This document shows, in pieces, positions 17,196 through 25,843 of a DNA stretch of 64,000 nt; within the stretch, counting starts at the first letter, position 1; each line of letters starts with the position of its first letter. The notes under the pieces are model-generated. The model was not told where the DNA came from, did not search any database, and saw only the letters and a list, made by a program, of their open reading frames with translations. The position numbers and the translations under genes are program-made. Origin of the DNA: Planctomycetaceae bacterium (GTDB lineage: Bacteria > Planctomycetota > Planctomycetia > Gemmatales > Gemmataceae); assembly GCA_013823135.1 (NCBI GenBank), contig PNLP01000032.1:17407-81406 (forward strand), given 5' to 3'.

Positions 17196-18365
17196 TTACT
17201 TAATCGGCGGCAGGGCTGCGGGTGGTGACGAAGGAGGCACCGGGTTATTCAGCCGTGGGCCAGGGCCAGTGCTCGGTGCCAGCGGCAACAGCGGGGCGGT
17301 GCCGACGCTGCTCGTGCCGGGCGGGTAAGCACCCATCTCGGGGCCGCCCGCTCCCGGAGGAGCCATCATGACCTGCCCGCCGGGAGGCGGTGCGTTCATG
17401 ACTGGCGACACCCGGTTTTCGAGGTCGATGTTACCGAGGCGAATGATCGCCAGGACCGAACCCTTACGCTGAGCTTCCGCGACCGGATCGACGCCTGGTT
17501 CGAGGCGAGTCGAGTTCACTTCTTCGGCCCCCGCAATCGCCAGGAAATCCTGGTTGTCGCGATCTGGCAAGTAGATCACCTTCACGACCAGGTTGCCGGA
17601 AACGGCATGGTCGAAGTCGTCGTTCGTGAACGTGATCGGCACACACGCGTGGGCCAGGAACTGCAACGTCTTCGGATTCGCCGACGACACTTCGAGCGTC
17701 GGGTAGAACGCCTTGCCCGGGTGGTTCGGGAGGATCTGGGTCAACCGGAGGCGGTAGACCTGGCCCTGGAGGAAGTTGTATTCCTTCGGGACGGTCAGGC
17801 CGTTTGCCTCGTCGTTGAACCCGCCGTTGGGCAACTGCCAGGTCACCTTCATGCCCGCTGGGCTGGTGAACTTGACCGAAGCGCGACCGTTCGGCAGGGC
17901 ACCCGTTGCACCACCCATCGGCAGGTGGCCGACCGAAGCGACGGCTCCGGGCGGTCCCATTCCGGGAACCGGGTAGATGCCGCCGTGTGCTTGTGGGGGC
18001 ATCCCAGGAGCACAGCCAGGAGGGCCACCGTTGAAGTTCACCTGGCGAACTCCGCCAGCAGTCGTCGCGTTCCAGGCCGCGTTGTTCACGGTGCCAGGAA
18101 CCTGGGCGCGGCCCGTCATATCAACGGCGCCCGAGGCATCGTACTTGCGGAACAGTGCCGCTTGCTGAACGGCCTGTCCGCTGGGCATGGCCCCGCGTGC
18201 GGCCATCACTGGTTCGCCGCCAGGCCCCTGGTAGCCGGAGACCGGGTTGCCCCGGCTCACCGTACCGAATCCACCCGTGGATTCCTTGGGTGCTGTGCCG
18301 CCGGGGGCGACGCACCCGCCGCCGAACCCGGCCAATAACGCCAACGTGGTTGCGGTCCGCTTCAT
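17196..18365 (-). CDS. Exported, lipoprotein-like paralogue of the neighbouring envelope protein
   Basis: The 389-residue product starts MKRTATTLALLAGFGGGCVA, a signal with a Cys at 18 in a non-canonical lipobox (GGGC). Residues about 125-140 contain GGIYPVPGMGPPGAVA, nearly identical to a segment of the downstream gene. A beta domain follows at about 160-300 (KVTWQLPNGG, GQVYRLRLTQILPNHPGKAF, FTNDDFDHAVSGNLVVKVIY), then GSVLAIIRLGNIDLENR, which also parallels the neighbour (GRLMAIVRLGNRK). The tail is Pro/Gly-rich. GGGGGGAA precedes the ATG. The two genes look like a tandem duplication that diverged; function is unknown. Confidence 0.7.
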   Translation of the reverse strand: MKRTATTLALLAGFGGGCVAPGGTAPKESTGGFGTVSRGNPVSGYQGPGGEPVMAARGAMPSGQAVQQAALFRKYDASGAVDMTGRAQVPGTVNNAAWNATTAGGVRQVNFNGGPPGCAPGMPPQAHGGIYPVPGMGPPGAVASVGHLPMGGATGALPNGRASVKFTSPAGMKVTWQLPNGGFNDEANGLTVPKEYNFLQGQVYRLRLTQILPNHPGKAFYPTLEVSSANPKTLQFLAHACVPITFTNDDFDHAVSGNLVVKVIYLPDRDNQDFLAIAGAEEVNSTRLEPGVDPVAEAQRKGSVLAIIRLGNIDLENRVSPVMNAPPPGGQVMMAPPGAGGPEMGAYPPGTSSVGTAPLLPLAPSTGPGPRLNNPVPPSSPPAALPPIK

Positions 18366-18694
18366 GTGTTCCCCCCGACTCCTTCGATTCGATCATGTCA
18401 GAACACTTTTCGGCACCCGCACAGTCGGAACTTTGAACAAATCGGGAACAACCCTCGCGGTTGTCGTTCGTTGGACCTGGGAAGTTGGTTGTTTGCAGCC
18501 GGTGAAAGCAGGTCCTTCCACGTTGTTTCAACAGCCGACGAGCAACCGCCAACAACCAACAAACAACAACCCTTTCACCAAATGGAGCGTTACCAAGAAG
18601 TTACAGCGGGCACAATCCGGCGGGGTTACAATCGCGTCGGAAGGGTGTGGCTCGCTCGACTCTGTTGCCCGCGTTTCCTCAAGAGGATGTCGAA
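18366..18694. other. 329-bp divergent intergenic region with an AAC-rich partial palindrome
   Basis: This gap separates two divergent genes and must hold both promoters. GTTGGTTGTTTG at about 18484-18495 is partly complementary to the AAC-rich tract at about 18545-18575 (CAACAACCAACAAACAACAA). Nothing else is recognisable. Confidence 0.45.
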
Positions 18695-19915
18695 ATGACT
18701 GTCTCAATCCGCAAAATCGCGTACTCCCTCGCAATTGCCTCGCTTGCCGGGGTTGTCGTCGCGCCGGTGTGGGCACAGGAAAAGCCTGCCGCAGAACCCG
18801 CGAAGCCGCCCATCGGTGCTCCGGTCGTCGCGGAAGGCCCGTCGATTGACCTCGTCATCTGCCTGGATGTGTCCGGGAGTATGAACGGGCTGATCGACTC
18901 CGCGAAGATTCGCCTGTGGGACATCGTCAACGAGCTGGCCAAGCTGAAGCCTACCCCGAACCTGCGGGTGGGTTTGTATAGCTATGGCCACAGCAGTTAC
19001 CCCGCCGACAAGGGATACGTCCGCAAGGATATGGACCTGACAGGTGACCTCGACGACGTGTACAAGGCTCTGAACTCCCTGACGATCGGTGGCGGCGAGG
19101 AACTCGTCGCACGTGTCACCAAAACTGCCATCAACGATCAGAAGTGGAGCACGGATAAGGGCGCAATGAAGCTCCTGTTCGTCTGCGGGAATGAACCCGT
19201 CGATCAGGACAAAGCCGTTCCCTTGGATGACGTTGCAGCGCTGGCCAAGAAGAACGACATCCTCGTGAACACGATTTACTGCAGCAATGGTGCGAACAAC
19301 GAGGTCGCTGCCTGGGCCGCGTTCTCCCAGAAGTGTGGCGGCAAGCACATGGACATCGACATGAACAAGGCGGTGAAGCAGGTTGTCGTGAAGACTGAGT
19401 TCGACGATCAGATCGTGAAACTCGGTGAAGAACTGAACAAGACCTACGTCGCCTACGGGGCCGCTGGCAAGGATCGGCAGCAGAACCAACTTGAACAGGA
19501 CAAGAACGCCGCGAAGGCCGCTCCTGCTGCTCCGGGTGCTGGTGCCGTTGCCGCCATCGCTCGGGCCGAATCCAAGGCCGGTGCTCTCTACAAGAACAGC
19601 ACCTGGGATCTCGTGGACAAGATGAAGGAGAAGGGCTTCGACATCAAGAGTGTCAAGGAAGAAGAACTGTGCGACGACCTGAAGAAGCTCAAGCCTGAAG
19701 AACGGCTCGCGTTCCTCAAGAAGAAGGCGGAAGAACGGGCCGAGCTGCAAAAGAAGATCACCGACCTCTCCGCGCTGCGGCAGAAAAAGGTCGACGAAGA
19801 ACTCGCCAAGAAGCCCAAGACTGACACCGAGAAGGCTCTCGATGAAGCGGTCAAGGGACTGATCCGCGATCAGGCCAAGACCAAGGGCTTCGAGATCCCC
19901 GGCGAAAAGAAGTAA
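18695..19915 (+). CDS. Secreted von Willebrand factor type A (VWA) domain protein
   Basis: The 406-residue protein has a signal peptide (MTVSIRKIAYSL, ending near VWA|QEK). The VWA domain starts at about residue 50 with SIDLVICLDVSGSMNGL, a full MIDAS DxSxS motif. It continues through LRVGLYSYGHSSYPAD and KLLFVCGNEPVDQD to about 240. The C-terminal third is Lys/Glu/Ala-rich helix (KKKAEERAELQKKITDL) and resembles a coiled coil. MIDAS VWA domains bind divalent metal and protein partners. The ATG at 18695 is chosen over an upstream ATG because AAGAGGA precedes it. The DUF4139 gene follows 111 bp downstream, with a palindrome between; the two are probably co-transcribed. Confidence 0.87.
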   Translation: MTVSIRKIAYSLAIASLAGVVVAPVWAQEKPAAEPAKPPIGAPVVAEGPSIDLVICLDVSGSMNGLIDSAKIRLWDIVNELAKLKPTPNLRVGLYSYGHSSYPADKGYVRKDMDLTGDLDDVYKALNSLTIGGGEELVARVTKTAINDQKWSTDKGAMKLLFVCGNEPVDQDKAVPLDDVAALAKKNDILVNTIYCSNGANNEVAAWAAFSQKCGGKHMDIDMNKAVKQVVVKTEFDDQIVKLGEELNKTYVAYGAAGKDRQQNQLEQDKNAAKAAPAAPGAGAVAAIARAESKAGALYKNSTWDLVDKMKEKGFDIKSVKEEELCDDLKKLKPEERLAFLKKKAEERAELQKKITDLSALRQKKVDEELAKKPKTDTEKALDEAVKGLIRDQAKTKGFEIPGEKK

Positions 19916-19933
19916 TCGAAGATTCACTCGCGT

Positions 19934-19990
19934 AGCCGCGACCCGGAGGGGAGCGTGAACCCAACACACGCTCCCCTCCGGGTCGCGGCT
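19934..19990. repeat. Perfect 24-bp palindrome (family A, copy 1)
   Basis: Arms 19934-19957 and 19967-19990 are exact reverse complements with a 9-base loop; the arm begins AGCCGCGACCCGGAGGGGAG. Related copies are at 45965 and 61428. It lies between the VWA and DUF4139 genes. Confidence 0.9.
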
Positions 19991-20026
19991 CAACTATTGA
20001 CCCACCCCCTCCCGGAGTCCCCAGTC

Positions 20027-21856
20027 ATGTGTTTCCGGCTCTCGCTCCTGACACTTGCCGTGCTTCTCTCGTCCACCGTCCGAGCTGACGACAAGGCCGA
20101 CGCGGTCAAGGCTGCTGCCAGCAAGATCACGGCTGTCACTGTTTACTCGAACACTGCACTTGTGACTCGTGAAGTCACCGCGCCGGACGCCGCTGGCCTC
20201 GCTGAAGTCGTCGTCTCGCCAATGCCCCCGTACACCATGCAGTCGTCGCTCTACGCGGAGGGGAACGACAACATCCGCGTCCTGAGTGTCCGCTTCCGAA
20301 CCCGTGCCATCGCCGAGGACAACCGCGAGGCCGTTCGCAAGATCGACACCCAGATCAAGACACTTGTCATCAAGCAGCAGACGCTCGAAGCAGAACTCAA
20401 AACTATCGGCGAGAACATTAAACTCCTCGATAAGCTGGAAGGGTTCACCGCGAAGTCGCTCGAACACCTGACGGACAAGGGTCTGCTCGATACCGAGAAG
20501 ATCATCGCGCTGGCCAAGTTCGTGCAAGAAGACCGCACCAAGCGGAGCAAGGAACAACTCACCGTCAAGCAACAGCTCGAAGAAGTCCAGGGTCAGATCG
20601 CCTTCGCGAAACGCCAACTCGAAGACGTCTCCGGTGGCACGGTTCGCAACGAACGCGACGCGGTCATCCTCGTGGACAAGAAGGCCGGTGGCGGCACCAT
20701 TCGCCTGAACTATCTCGTGAGCAGCGCCGCATGGCGGCCTCAGTACAAGTTCCGCTCGGGTGGCAAGGAGAAAGATCCCGTCGTCGTCGAGTATCAGGCT
20801 GCGATCGAACAGAAGACCGGCGAAGACTGGAGCAACGCCCAGATCACGCTCTCAACCGCGCAACCGCTGTTGAACGCCTCGCCACCCGAGTTGAAGTCGC
20901 TTGCCGTGGCCGTTACGACCGGTGGAACCGCTGTCGCGTCGGGCGATCTGCGAGCTCCGGCACCCGTTCCACCTGGGGTTGCTGGCGGTCCCATTATGCC
21001 AAACCCCGCAGCCTTCCAGAAAGATCTGGAGAAACTCTCAAAGGGCCTTCGCGGTCAAGCTGCAGAGAATTACGCCCAGAAGAACGCGTTTGAGGCAGCA
21101 AAACAGCAGAACGATGCCGCTGCACTCGAACAGTTCTGCGATCTGTTCGTGAGCAGCGACGAGTTCATCAAGGCCGATCATCGCCCAGTTCCAGGCGGGA
21201 ATGACGGCCCAAGCGTGACCTACGTTCTCAAGCCGAAACTCACGATCCCGAGCCGCAACGACGAGCAGGTCGTCGAGATCACGAAACTCGACTTCGCTCC
21301 GAAGTTCTACTACAAGGCCGTTCCGGTGCTGACCGCAAACGTCTACCGGCTCGCCGACATGGTGAACAACAGCGAAGTCGTTCTTCTGCCGGGCGAGGCA
21401 ACGATGTACCTGGGTGGCGACTTTGTCGGTTCGGCCAAGATTCCGCTGGTGGCGGTCGGCAAGCCGTTCACCGTCGGGTTCGGCGTCGATCCGCAACTCC
21501 AGGTCTCGCGTATCCTCGTGGACCGCACCCGAACCACGCAGGGCGGCAACCAGGTGCTCACCTTCAAGTACCGAATTCTGGTTTCGAGCTACAAGAGCAC
21601 GCCTGTGCCCGTGCAAGTGTGGGATCGGATGCCACACGCCGAGGCGGCAATGACCATCGCCATCAACCTCAAGGATCCCAAGCCCGAACTCAGCACCGAT
21701 CCGCTGTACGTCCGGGATGAGAAGTCCAAGGGGCTGTTAAGGTGGGACGTGACTCCCGACCCGAAGCAAAACGGCGAGAAGTCACTCACGATCGACTACG
21801 AGTTCAAGATGGAACTCGACAAGAAAGTGAACATCGGCTCGTTCCAGGCGAAGTGA
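20027..21856 (+). CDS. Secreted DUF4139 (mucoidy inhibitor MuiA-like) protein
   Basis: The 609-residue protein has a signal peptide (MCFRLSLLTLAVLLSSTVRA|DDK). The N-terminal DUF4140-type section is ITAVTVYSNTALVTREVTA. A long coiled coil runs over about 105-210 (KIDTQIKTLVIKQQTLEAEL, VKQQLEEVQGQIAFAKRQLE). The DUF4139 beta region follows, with LNYLVSSAAWRPQYKFR and the closing segment LLRWDVTPDPKQNGEKSLTI. A Pro/Gly/Ala linker interrupts the middle. MuiA-family proteins are envelope proteins named from a mucoidy phenotype in Azotobacter; the mechanism is unclear. The ATG at 20027 is preferred because it starts the signal peptide; an upstream frame from 19955 would read through a palindrome arm. 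Confidence 0.85.
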   Translation: MCFRLSLLTLAVLLSSTVRADDKADAVKAAASKITAVTVYSNTALVTREVTAPDAAGLAEVVVSPMPPYTMQSSLYAEGNDNIRVLSVRFRTRAIAEDNREAVRKIDTQIKTLVIKQQTLEAELKTIGENIKLLDKLEGFTAKSLEHLTDKGLLDTEKIIALAKFVQEDRTKRSKEQLTVKQQLEEVQGQIAFAKRQLEDVSGGTVRNERDAVILVDKKAGGGTIRLNYLVSSAAWRPQYKFRSGGKEKDPVVVEYQAAIEQKTGEDWSNAQITLSTAQPLLNASPPELKSLAVAVTTGGTAVASGDLRAPAPVPPGVAGGPIMPNPAAFQKDLEKLSKGLRGQAAENYAQKNAFEAAKQQNDAAALEQFCDLFVSSDEFIKADHRPVPGGNDGPSVTYVLKPKLTIPSRNDEQVVEITKLDFAPKFYYKAVPVLTANVYRLADMVNNSEVVLLPGEATMYLGGDFVGSAKIPLVAVGKPFTVGFGVDPQLQVSRILVDRTRTTQGGNQVLTFKYRILVSSYKSTPVPVQVWDRMPHAEAAMTIAINLKDPKPELSTDPLYVRDEKSKGLLRWDVTPDPKQNGEKSLTIDYEFKMELDKKVNIGSFQAK

Positions 21857-21869
21857 TGAAGAAACGCGG

Positions 21870-21953
21870 AGTTCGGAATGCGGAGTGCGGAGTGAAGAAC
21901 GAAGAAAACTCGGTTTTGGCTTGTCTTCATTCCGCACTCCGCACTCCGCATTT
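21870..21953. repeat. Imperfect inverted repeat built from CGGAGTG units
   Basis: Heptads of the type CGGAGTG / CGGAATG at 21866-21895 are mirrored by CACTCCG / CATTCCG units at 21926-21953. The arms differ by an indel of about one unit. The element lies after the DUF4139 stop. Confidence 0.65.
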
Positions 21954-22110
21954 CTGTGGACCGGCAATCGAAACGGGGGATTGTAACGTCGTATAGTTGC
22001 CGGCCAGAAAATTGCCGCCAGTCCAGTTGGAAACATCGGTTGCAACAGCGATCCCATCTCGTCTTGTTGTTACCGACAGCACCGACGACAGAACACCCCG
22101 GGGTAGAACC

Positions 22111-22833
22111 ATGCCGAAGGCCCGAATCGTTGTGGTTGAAGACGAATCCGCTATTCGTCGCGGGGTTTCTGATGCCCTCCGACTCAGCGGATACGAGGTC
22201 ACCGAGGCTCCCGACGGAGTCGCGGGGTTGCGAGAAGCCGGGGCGGCCGGAGTCGATCTGGTCTTGCTCGACATTATGCTCCCCAAGCGGGACGGGCTGG
22301 AAGTTCTCTCCGAATTGCGTCGCTCGAACCCGACGCGGCCTGTGATCCTTCTGACGGCTCGTGGAAGCGAGGATGACCGCGTTCGCGGCCTGAAAATGGG
22401 TGCCGACGATTACGTCGTGAAGCCGTTCTCCGCGAAGGAACTAATCGCCCGCGTCGAGGCGATTCTGCGGCGCACCATGAAACCGGTCGCCGAGGTTTGC
22501 TTGGTGAACGTCGGGTCCGGAACGATTGACCTGAACCGCCGCGAGATTCGCTGGCCCGACGGCGGCCGATCCGACTTGTCCGAGACTGAGGCAGCACTGT
22601 TAAAATACCTTGTGTCCAACCGCGAGCGTGCTGTCTCCCGCGAAGAACTGCTTTCCCGCGTGTGGGGCATCGGTACTGCGGGGCTCGAAACACGTGCCGT
22701 CGATATGCACGTTGCCCGACTGCGAGCGAAACTCAAGACCCCCGACGGGGGCGACGATCAACCGGAAGCGATCGTGACGGTTCGAGCTCACGGGTACATG
22801 GCCGGCCCCGCGCTCTCGTCAGGTAAGGCTTGA
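22111..22833 (+). CDS. OmpR/PhoB-family response regulator
   Basis: The 240-residue protein has a receiver domain with acidic pocket E10-D11-E12, phospho-acceptor Asp54 (LVLLDIMLPKRDG), Thr in ILLTARG and the conserved Lys in DDYVVKPFSAKEL. The C-terminal winged-helix DNA-binding domain (about 135-235) has TEAALLKYLVSNRERAVSRE, LLSRVWG and TRAVDMHVARLRAKL, with the ending IVTVRAHGYM. The ATG at 22111 directly begins the receiver; the upstream frame is not plausible. The cognate histidine kinase follows 88 bp later, separated by an AT-rich palindrome. The next gene after the kinase is a giant secretin, a plausible target or partner. Confidence 0.95.
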   Translation: MPKARIVVVEDESAIRRGVSDALRLSGYEVTEAPDGVAGLREAGAAGVDLVLLDIMLPKRDGLEVLSELRRSNPTRPVILLTARGSEDDRVRGLKMGADDYVVKPFSAKELIARVEAILRRTMKPVAEVCLVNVGSGTIDLNRREIRWPDGGRSDLSETEAALLKYLVSNRERAVSREELLSRVWGIGTAGLETRAVDMHVARLRAKLKTPDGGDDQPEAIVTVRAHGYMAGPALSSGKA

Positions 22834-22835
22834 TA

Positions 22836-22897
22836 ATTTCAGATTGATGATTTGTGATTGATGATTGGCTTTCAATCACAAATCATCAATCTGAAAT
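22836..22897. repeat. Perfect 26-bp AT-rich palindrome between regulator and kinase genes
   Basis: Arms 22836-22861 and 22872-22897 are exact reverse complements with a 10-base loop. The arm begins ATTTCAGATTGATGATTTG, AT-rich and unlike the GC-rich surroundings and the other palindromes. It starts 3 bases after the regulator stop. Confidence 0.9.
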
Positions 22898-22921
22898 AGA
22901 CAATCGAACTCCCCGAAGGGG

Positions 22922-25480
22922 ATGACCATGAACCGGCGGTTACTCGGGCGTGTGGGTTGGCCGAGCGTGTTCTTCCTGGTCGCGGGTCTGGTGTTCGCCG
23001 GCCTCGGCTGGGTCACCTACGCCGCGCTGGGTGTCGAACAGGCACAGCGAGAATCCGCCGCCCGTGCCGAACTCGGGAACAATCTCCGTGTCGCTCTCTG
23101 GCGACTCGATGGTCGAATGCTCCCTGCCTTGGGTGTCGAGGATAGCCGACCGTTCTACCACTACGATTCCGCCGATCCCGCTGGTGCATACGGATCCGCC
23201 GCGACCCCGCTGCTCGCTGCGACGCTCCCCGACTGGATGCGACTCCACTTCCAACTCGATCCCACCAAGGGCTGGACGTCGAATCAGGCTCCCCTCGATC
23301 GTGCCGAGTGCGAACGGGTCAAAGAAGCGTGGTCGGATCTGCCGTTGCCCAACTTCTGCAACGGCCGCGAACTCGTACTTGCCGACATCAAGACGAAATT
23401 CCCGGTTCGCACAACATGCGACTTGTTCGGAGCTCGCGACCGCGCGATCCCCGCCGACTCGCTGCCGTTCGCTGCCCCGCTTTTCACCGAAGTGAACAAC
23501 GAATCGAACCCGGTTCCCGTGCAAACGTCTCGGCCACCCGAATCCACGCCGAAACCGCCACCCCCTACTGATCCGGTATCGAGCAAGCCCCTGGATCCCG
23601 GCGCGGATGTGTTCCAGTTCCTCGGCTTCGAGGTGTGCCTTCGCCCGGTCGATCAACTCCAACAGGAGGCCCAGCAAGTTGCTGGGAACCAGTTGCGGAA
23701 CGAGTTGGAACTCCAACAGCGAAAATCCGAGCAGAAGGCTTCGCCGCGTGCGCCCGGCGTGACGCAATCGAACGTCGCGATGCGAGGTGTCAACCAGAAG
23801 GGTGTGGAGAGTGATCGGGGCTTCATGGAGTACCTCCAGCGTGCGAAGTCGTTCGGCAAGGCGCTTGAAGAGGCCAAGAACGCCTACGACACCCCCCTGA
23901 CTCGCAACTCACCCCAAGGGAACTATCAGAACCCACTCGACCAGAAGAGCCAACTTGGCAACGGGAAGAGCGATGTGCTTCCACCCATCGTGCTCGCACC
24001 AACAGGGCCTCCAGGGCCAGTCGCTGCCCCCGCGAGTCCTGGCGTGCTCGCCCCCGGCGCGGGTGCCGCGGGCGATACCGGTTCGAGCAAATCACGTGAT
24101 GATCTCAGCAAGGAGAAAGCTGCCAAGGATCTCGCCGCGACGAAACAACTCGAAGATTTGCGGGGGTTGGGCATGCTGGGTGTCGAGACGGTGAAGTCTG
24201 CTCGCGAGGGTGATCTCGCCAAGAAACTGCAACCTCCCGTTGATGAGTCGGCCCGTTTCGGTTGGCTCCTGAGAGACCGGGAGGCTGCTGGTGAGAGCAA
24301 GGCGATGGTGAAGCCACTGCCGTCGGGGGTTCCCGGTGAGGACCGCCCGGCGGTAAGGCCTACGCTTCCCCCAGCGCCGCACGCGGTTCACCTCGGCTCG
24401 ATGCGACCGCAGTGGGTGACCGGGCCTGACGGCACGGAAACGCTGATGCTCGTTCGCGCTGCCCGGCTCGAATTCCAGAACCCACAGGACAACAAGACAG
24501 TATACCAGGGGATCGTGATCGACTGGCCGAAGCTCGAAGCGAAACTCAAAGAGGAAGTGCGCGATTTGTTCCCGGATGCTCGCCTCGTGGCCGTTCGAGA
24601 TCCGGAGGGTGTGTCACCCGATCGAGCCATGACAGCGTTGCCCGTGCAACTCGACCCCGGTCCCGACGTTGTGCTCAGCGGAGCGGGGTGGACTCCCCTG
24701 CGAATCGGCCTCGCGCTGGCGTGGGTCGCCGCGATCATCGCAATTGGTGCGGTCGGCTTCAGCGGCTGGACGCTGATCGATCTCGCCGAGCGCCGCATCC
24801 GGTTCGTCTCGGCCGTCACGCACGAACTCCGCACCCCACTCACTTCGTTGCGGCTGTACCTCGACCTGCTCGTGAGCGGCATGATTACCGACGAGGCGAA
24901 GCGGCAGGAATACCTGAACACGCTGGCGACGGAATCGGATCGACTCCATCGCCTCATCGACAACGTGCTGGACTTCGCAAAACTGGAGAAGCGGCGCAAG
25001 GATGGCGACATCAAGCCGATCCGGGTGAACGAACTGCTTGACCTCTTGCGTGCCACATGGACGGATCGTCTCGCACAGGACGACAAGGAGTTTGTCGTCA
25101 TTTCCACCCTGGCGCCGGAGTGCGAGGTGACAACGGACTCGGCCATGGTGCAGCAAATCGTGGGGAATCTGATCGACAACGCCCGGAAGTACACCCGCGA
25201 CGCGGCCGACAAGCGAATCTGGCTGTGGGCGAAACCGGGCACCGGCAAGGCGATCGTGTTCGAAGTCGAAGACCGCGGTCCTGGCGTGCCTGCCAATGAG
25301 CGACGGACCATCTTCAAGCCCTTCCGCCGCGGAGAACTCGCCGAAAGCACAGCCGGTGGCGCTGGCCTGGGGCTGGCGTTGGCAAAGTCCTGGGCCGAGG
25401 TGCTGGGCGCTCGCCTGGGATACCGTCCGGCCGAGGGTGGCGTCGGCGCGTGCTTCCGCCTGGAACTGCCTGGAAAGTGA
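22922..25480 (+). CDS. Sensor histidine kinase with large extracytoplasmic region
   Basis: The 852-residue protein has TM1 at about 15-37 (VFFLVAGLVFAGLGWVTYAA), a ~555-residue extracytoplasmic part, and TM2 at 595-616. The H-box follows almost at once: SAVTHELRTPLTS with His634. Then come the N-box (NLIDNARKYT), G1 (EVEDRGPGVP) and G2 (GGAGLGLALAKSW), so it is catalytically complete. No HAMP domain fits in the 17 residues between TM2 and the H-box. The extracytoplasmic region is unusual: Pro-rich segments, a Gln/Arg-rich helix (LELQQRKSEQKASPRA), and a final folded part (LGSMRPQWVTGPDGTETLML) just before TM2. It is probably the partner of the response regulator upstream. Confidence 0.93.
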   Translation: MTMNRRLLGRVGWPSVFFLVAGLVFAGLGWVTYAALGVEQAQRESAARAELGNNLRVALWRLDGRMLPALGVEDSRPFYHYDSADPAGAYGSAATPLLAATLPDWMRLHFQLDPTKGWTSNQAPLDRAECERVKEAWSDLPLPNFCNGRELVLADIKTKFPVRTTCDLFGARDRAIPADSLPFAAPLFTEVNNESNPVPVQTSRPPESTPKPPPPTDPVSSKPLDPGADVFQFLGFEVCLRPVDQLQQEAQQVAGNQLRNELELQQRKSEQKASPRAPGVTQSNVAMRGVNQKGVESDRGFMEYLQRAKSFGKALEEAKNAYDTPLTRNSPQGNYQNPLDQKSQLGNGKSDVLPPIVLAPTGPPGPVAAPASPGVLAPGAGAAGDTGSSKSRDDLSKEKAAKDLAATKQLEDLRGLGMLGVETVKSAREGDLAKKLQPPVDESARFGWLLRDREAAGESKAMVKPLPSGVPGEDRPAVRPTLPPAPHAVHLGSMRPQWVTGPDGTETLMLVRAARLEFQNPQDNKTVYQGIVIDWPKLEAKLKEEVRDLFPDARLVAVRDPEGVSPDRAMTALPVQLDPGPDVVLSGAGWTPLRIGLALAWVAAIIAIGAVGFSGWTLIDLAERRIRFVSAVTHELRTPLTSLRLYLDLLVSGMITDEAKRQEYLNTLATESDRLHRLIDNVLDFAKLEKRRKDGDIKPIRVNELLDLLRATWTDRLAQDDKEFVVISTLAPECEVTTDSAMVQQIVGNLIDNARKYTRDAADKRIWLWAKPGTGKAIVFEVEDRGPGVPANERRTIFKPFRRGELAESTAGGAGLGLALAKSWAEVLGARLGYRPAEGGVGACFRLELPGK

Positions 25481-25486
25481 CACAAG

Positions 25487-25551
25487 GGCGAGCGGGGGAG
25501 GCAAGTCCCCCTGATTGCATTTCATCAGGGGGCATACGTCCCCCGCTCGCC
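25487..25551. repeat. Family B palindrome, intergenic copy
   Basis: Arms about 25487-25515 and 25524-25551 share the outer GGCGAGCGGGGGA and the inner CCCCCTGAT with a few mismatches in between. The core matches the copy inside the mannosidase-like gene (6529-6589). It follows the kinase stop by 6 bases. Confidence 0.85.
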
Positions 25552-25843
25552 AAGACATCCTCTCTCGCCGGTGTTGCCCGTTTTCTCTCATCCCGATCTC
25601 ACACCCACTCGACTCGCGAATTGCGGTAAACTAGGGGGAGATTAAATCTTGCGGAGTGCTGTGCGTTTGTCGTTGCTCGCTTTTGCAACACCCGGTATTC
25701 ACCCACGCAACGTATGTGACAACCTTCGGCGGAACGGCAGCCAAACCCGTTGGGGAACGGGGGCTGCGATAATCAGGTCTCGCGAGTGAAATCGCGGTCG
25801 CCGGATTCACGCTTCTCGAAGGCTCGCAGTTTGGGGGACGTCC
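25552..25843. other. 292-bp leader region of the secretin gene
   Basis: With the palindrome before it, this makes a 363-bp gap ahead of the secretin gene. It must contain that gene's promoter, but I cannot pick -35/-10 boxes with confidence. No open frame with a recognisable product is seen. Confidence 0.4.

Noticed and set aside
15751..17328. 525-codon plus-strand open frame
   Set aside because: It is antisense to the DUF11-domain gene; its translation is Arg/His/Asp-rich low complexity.
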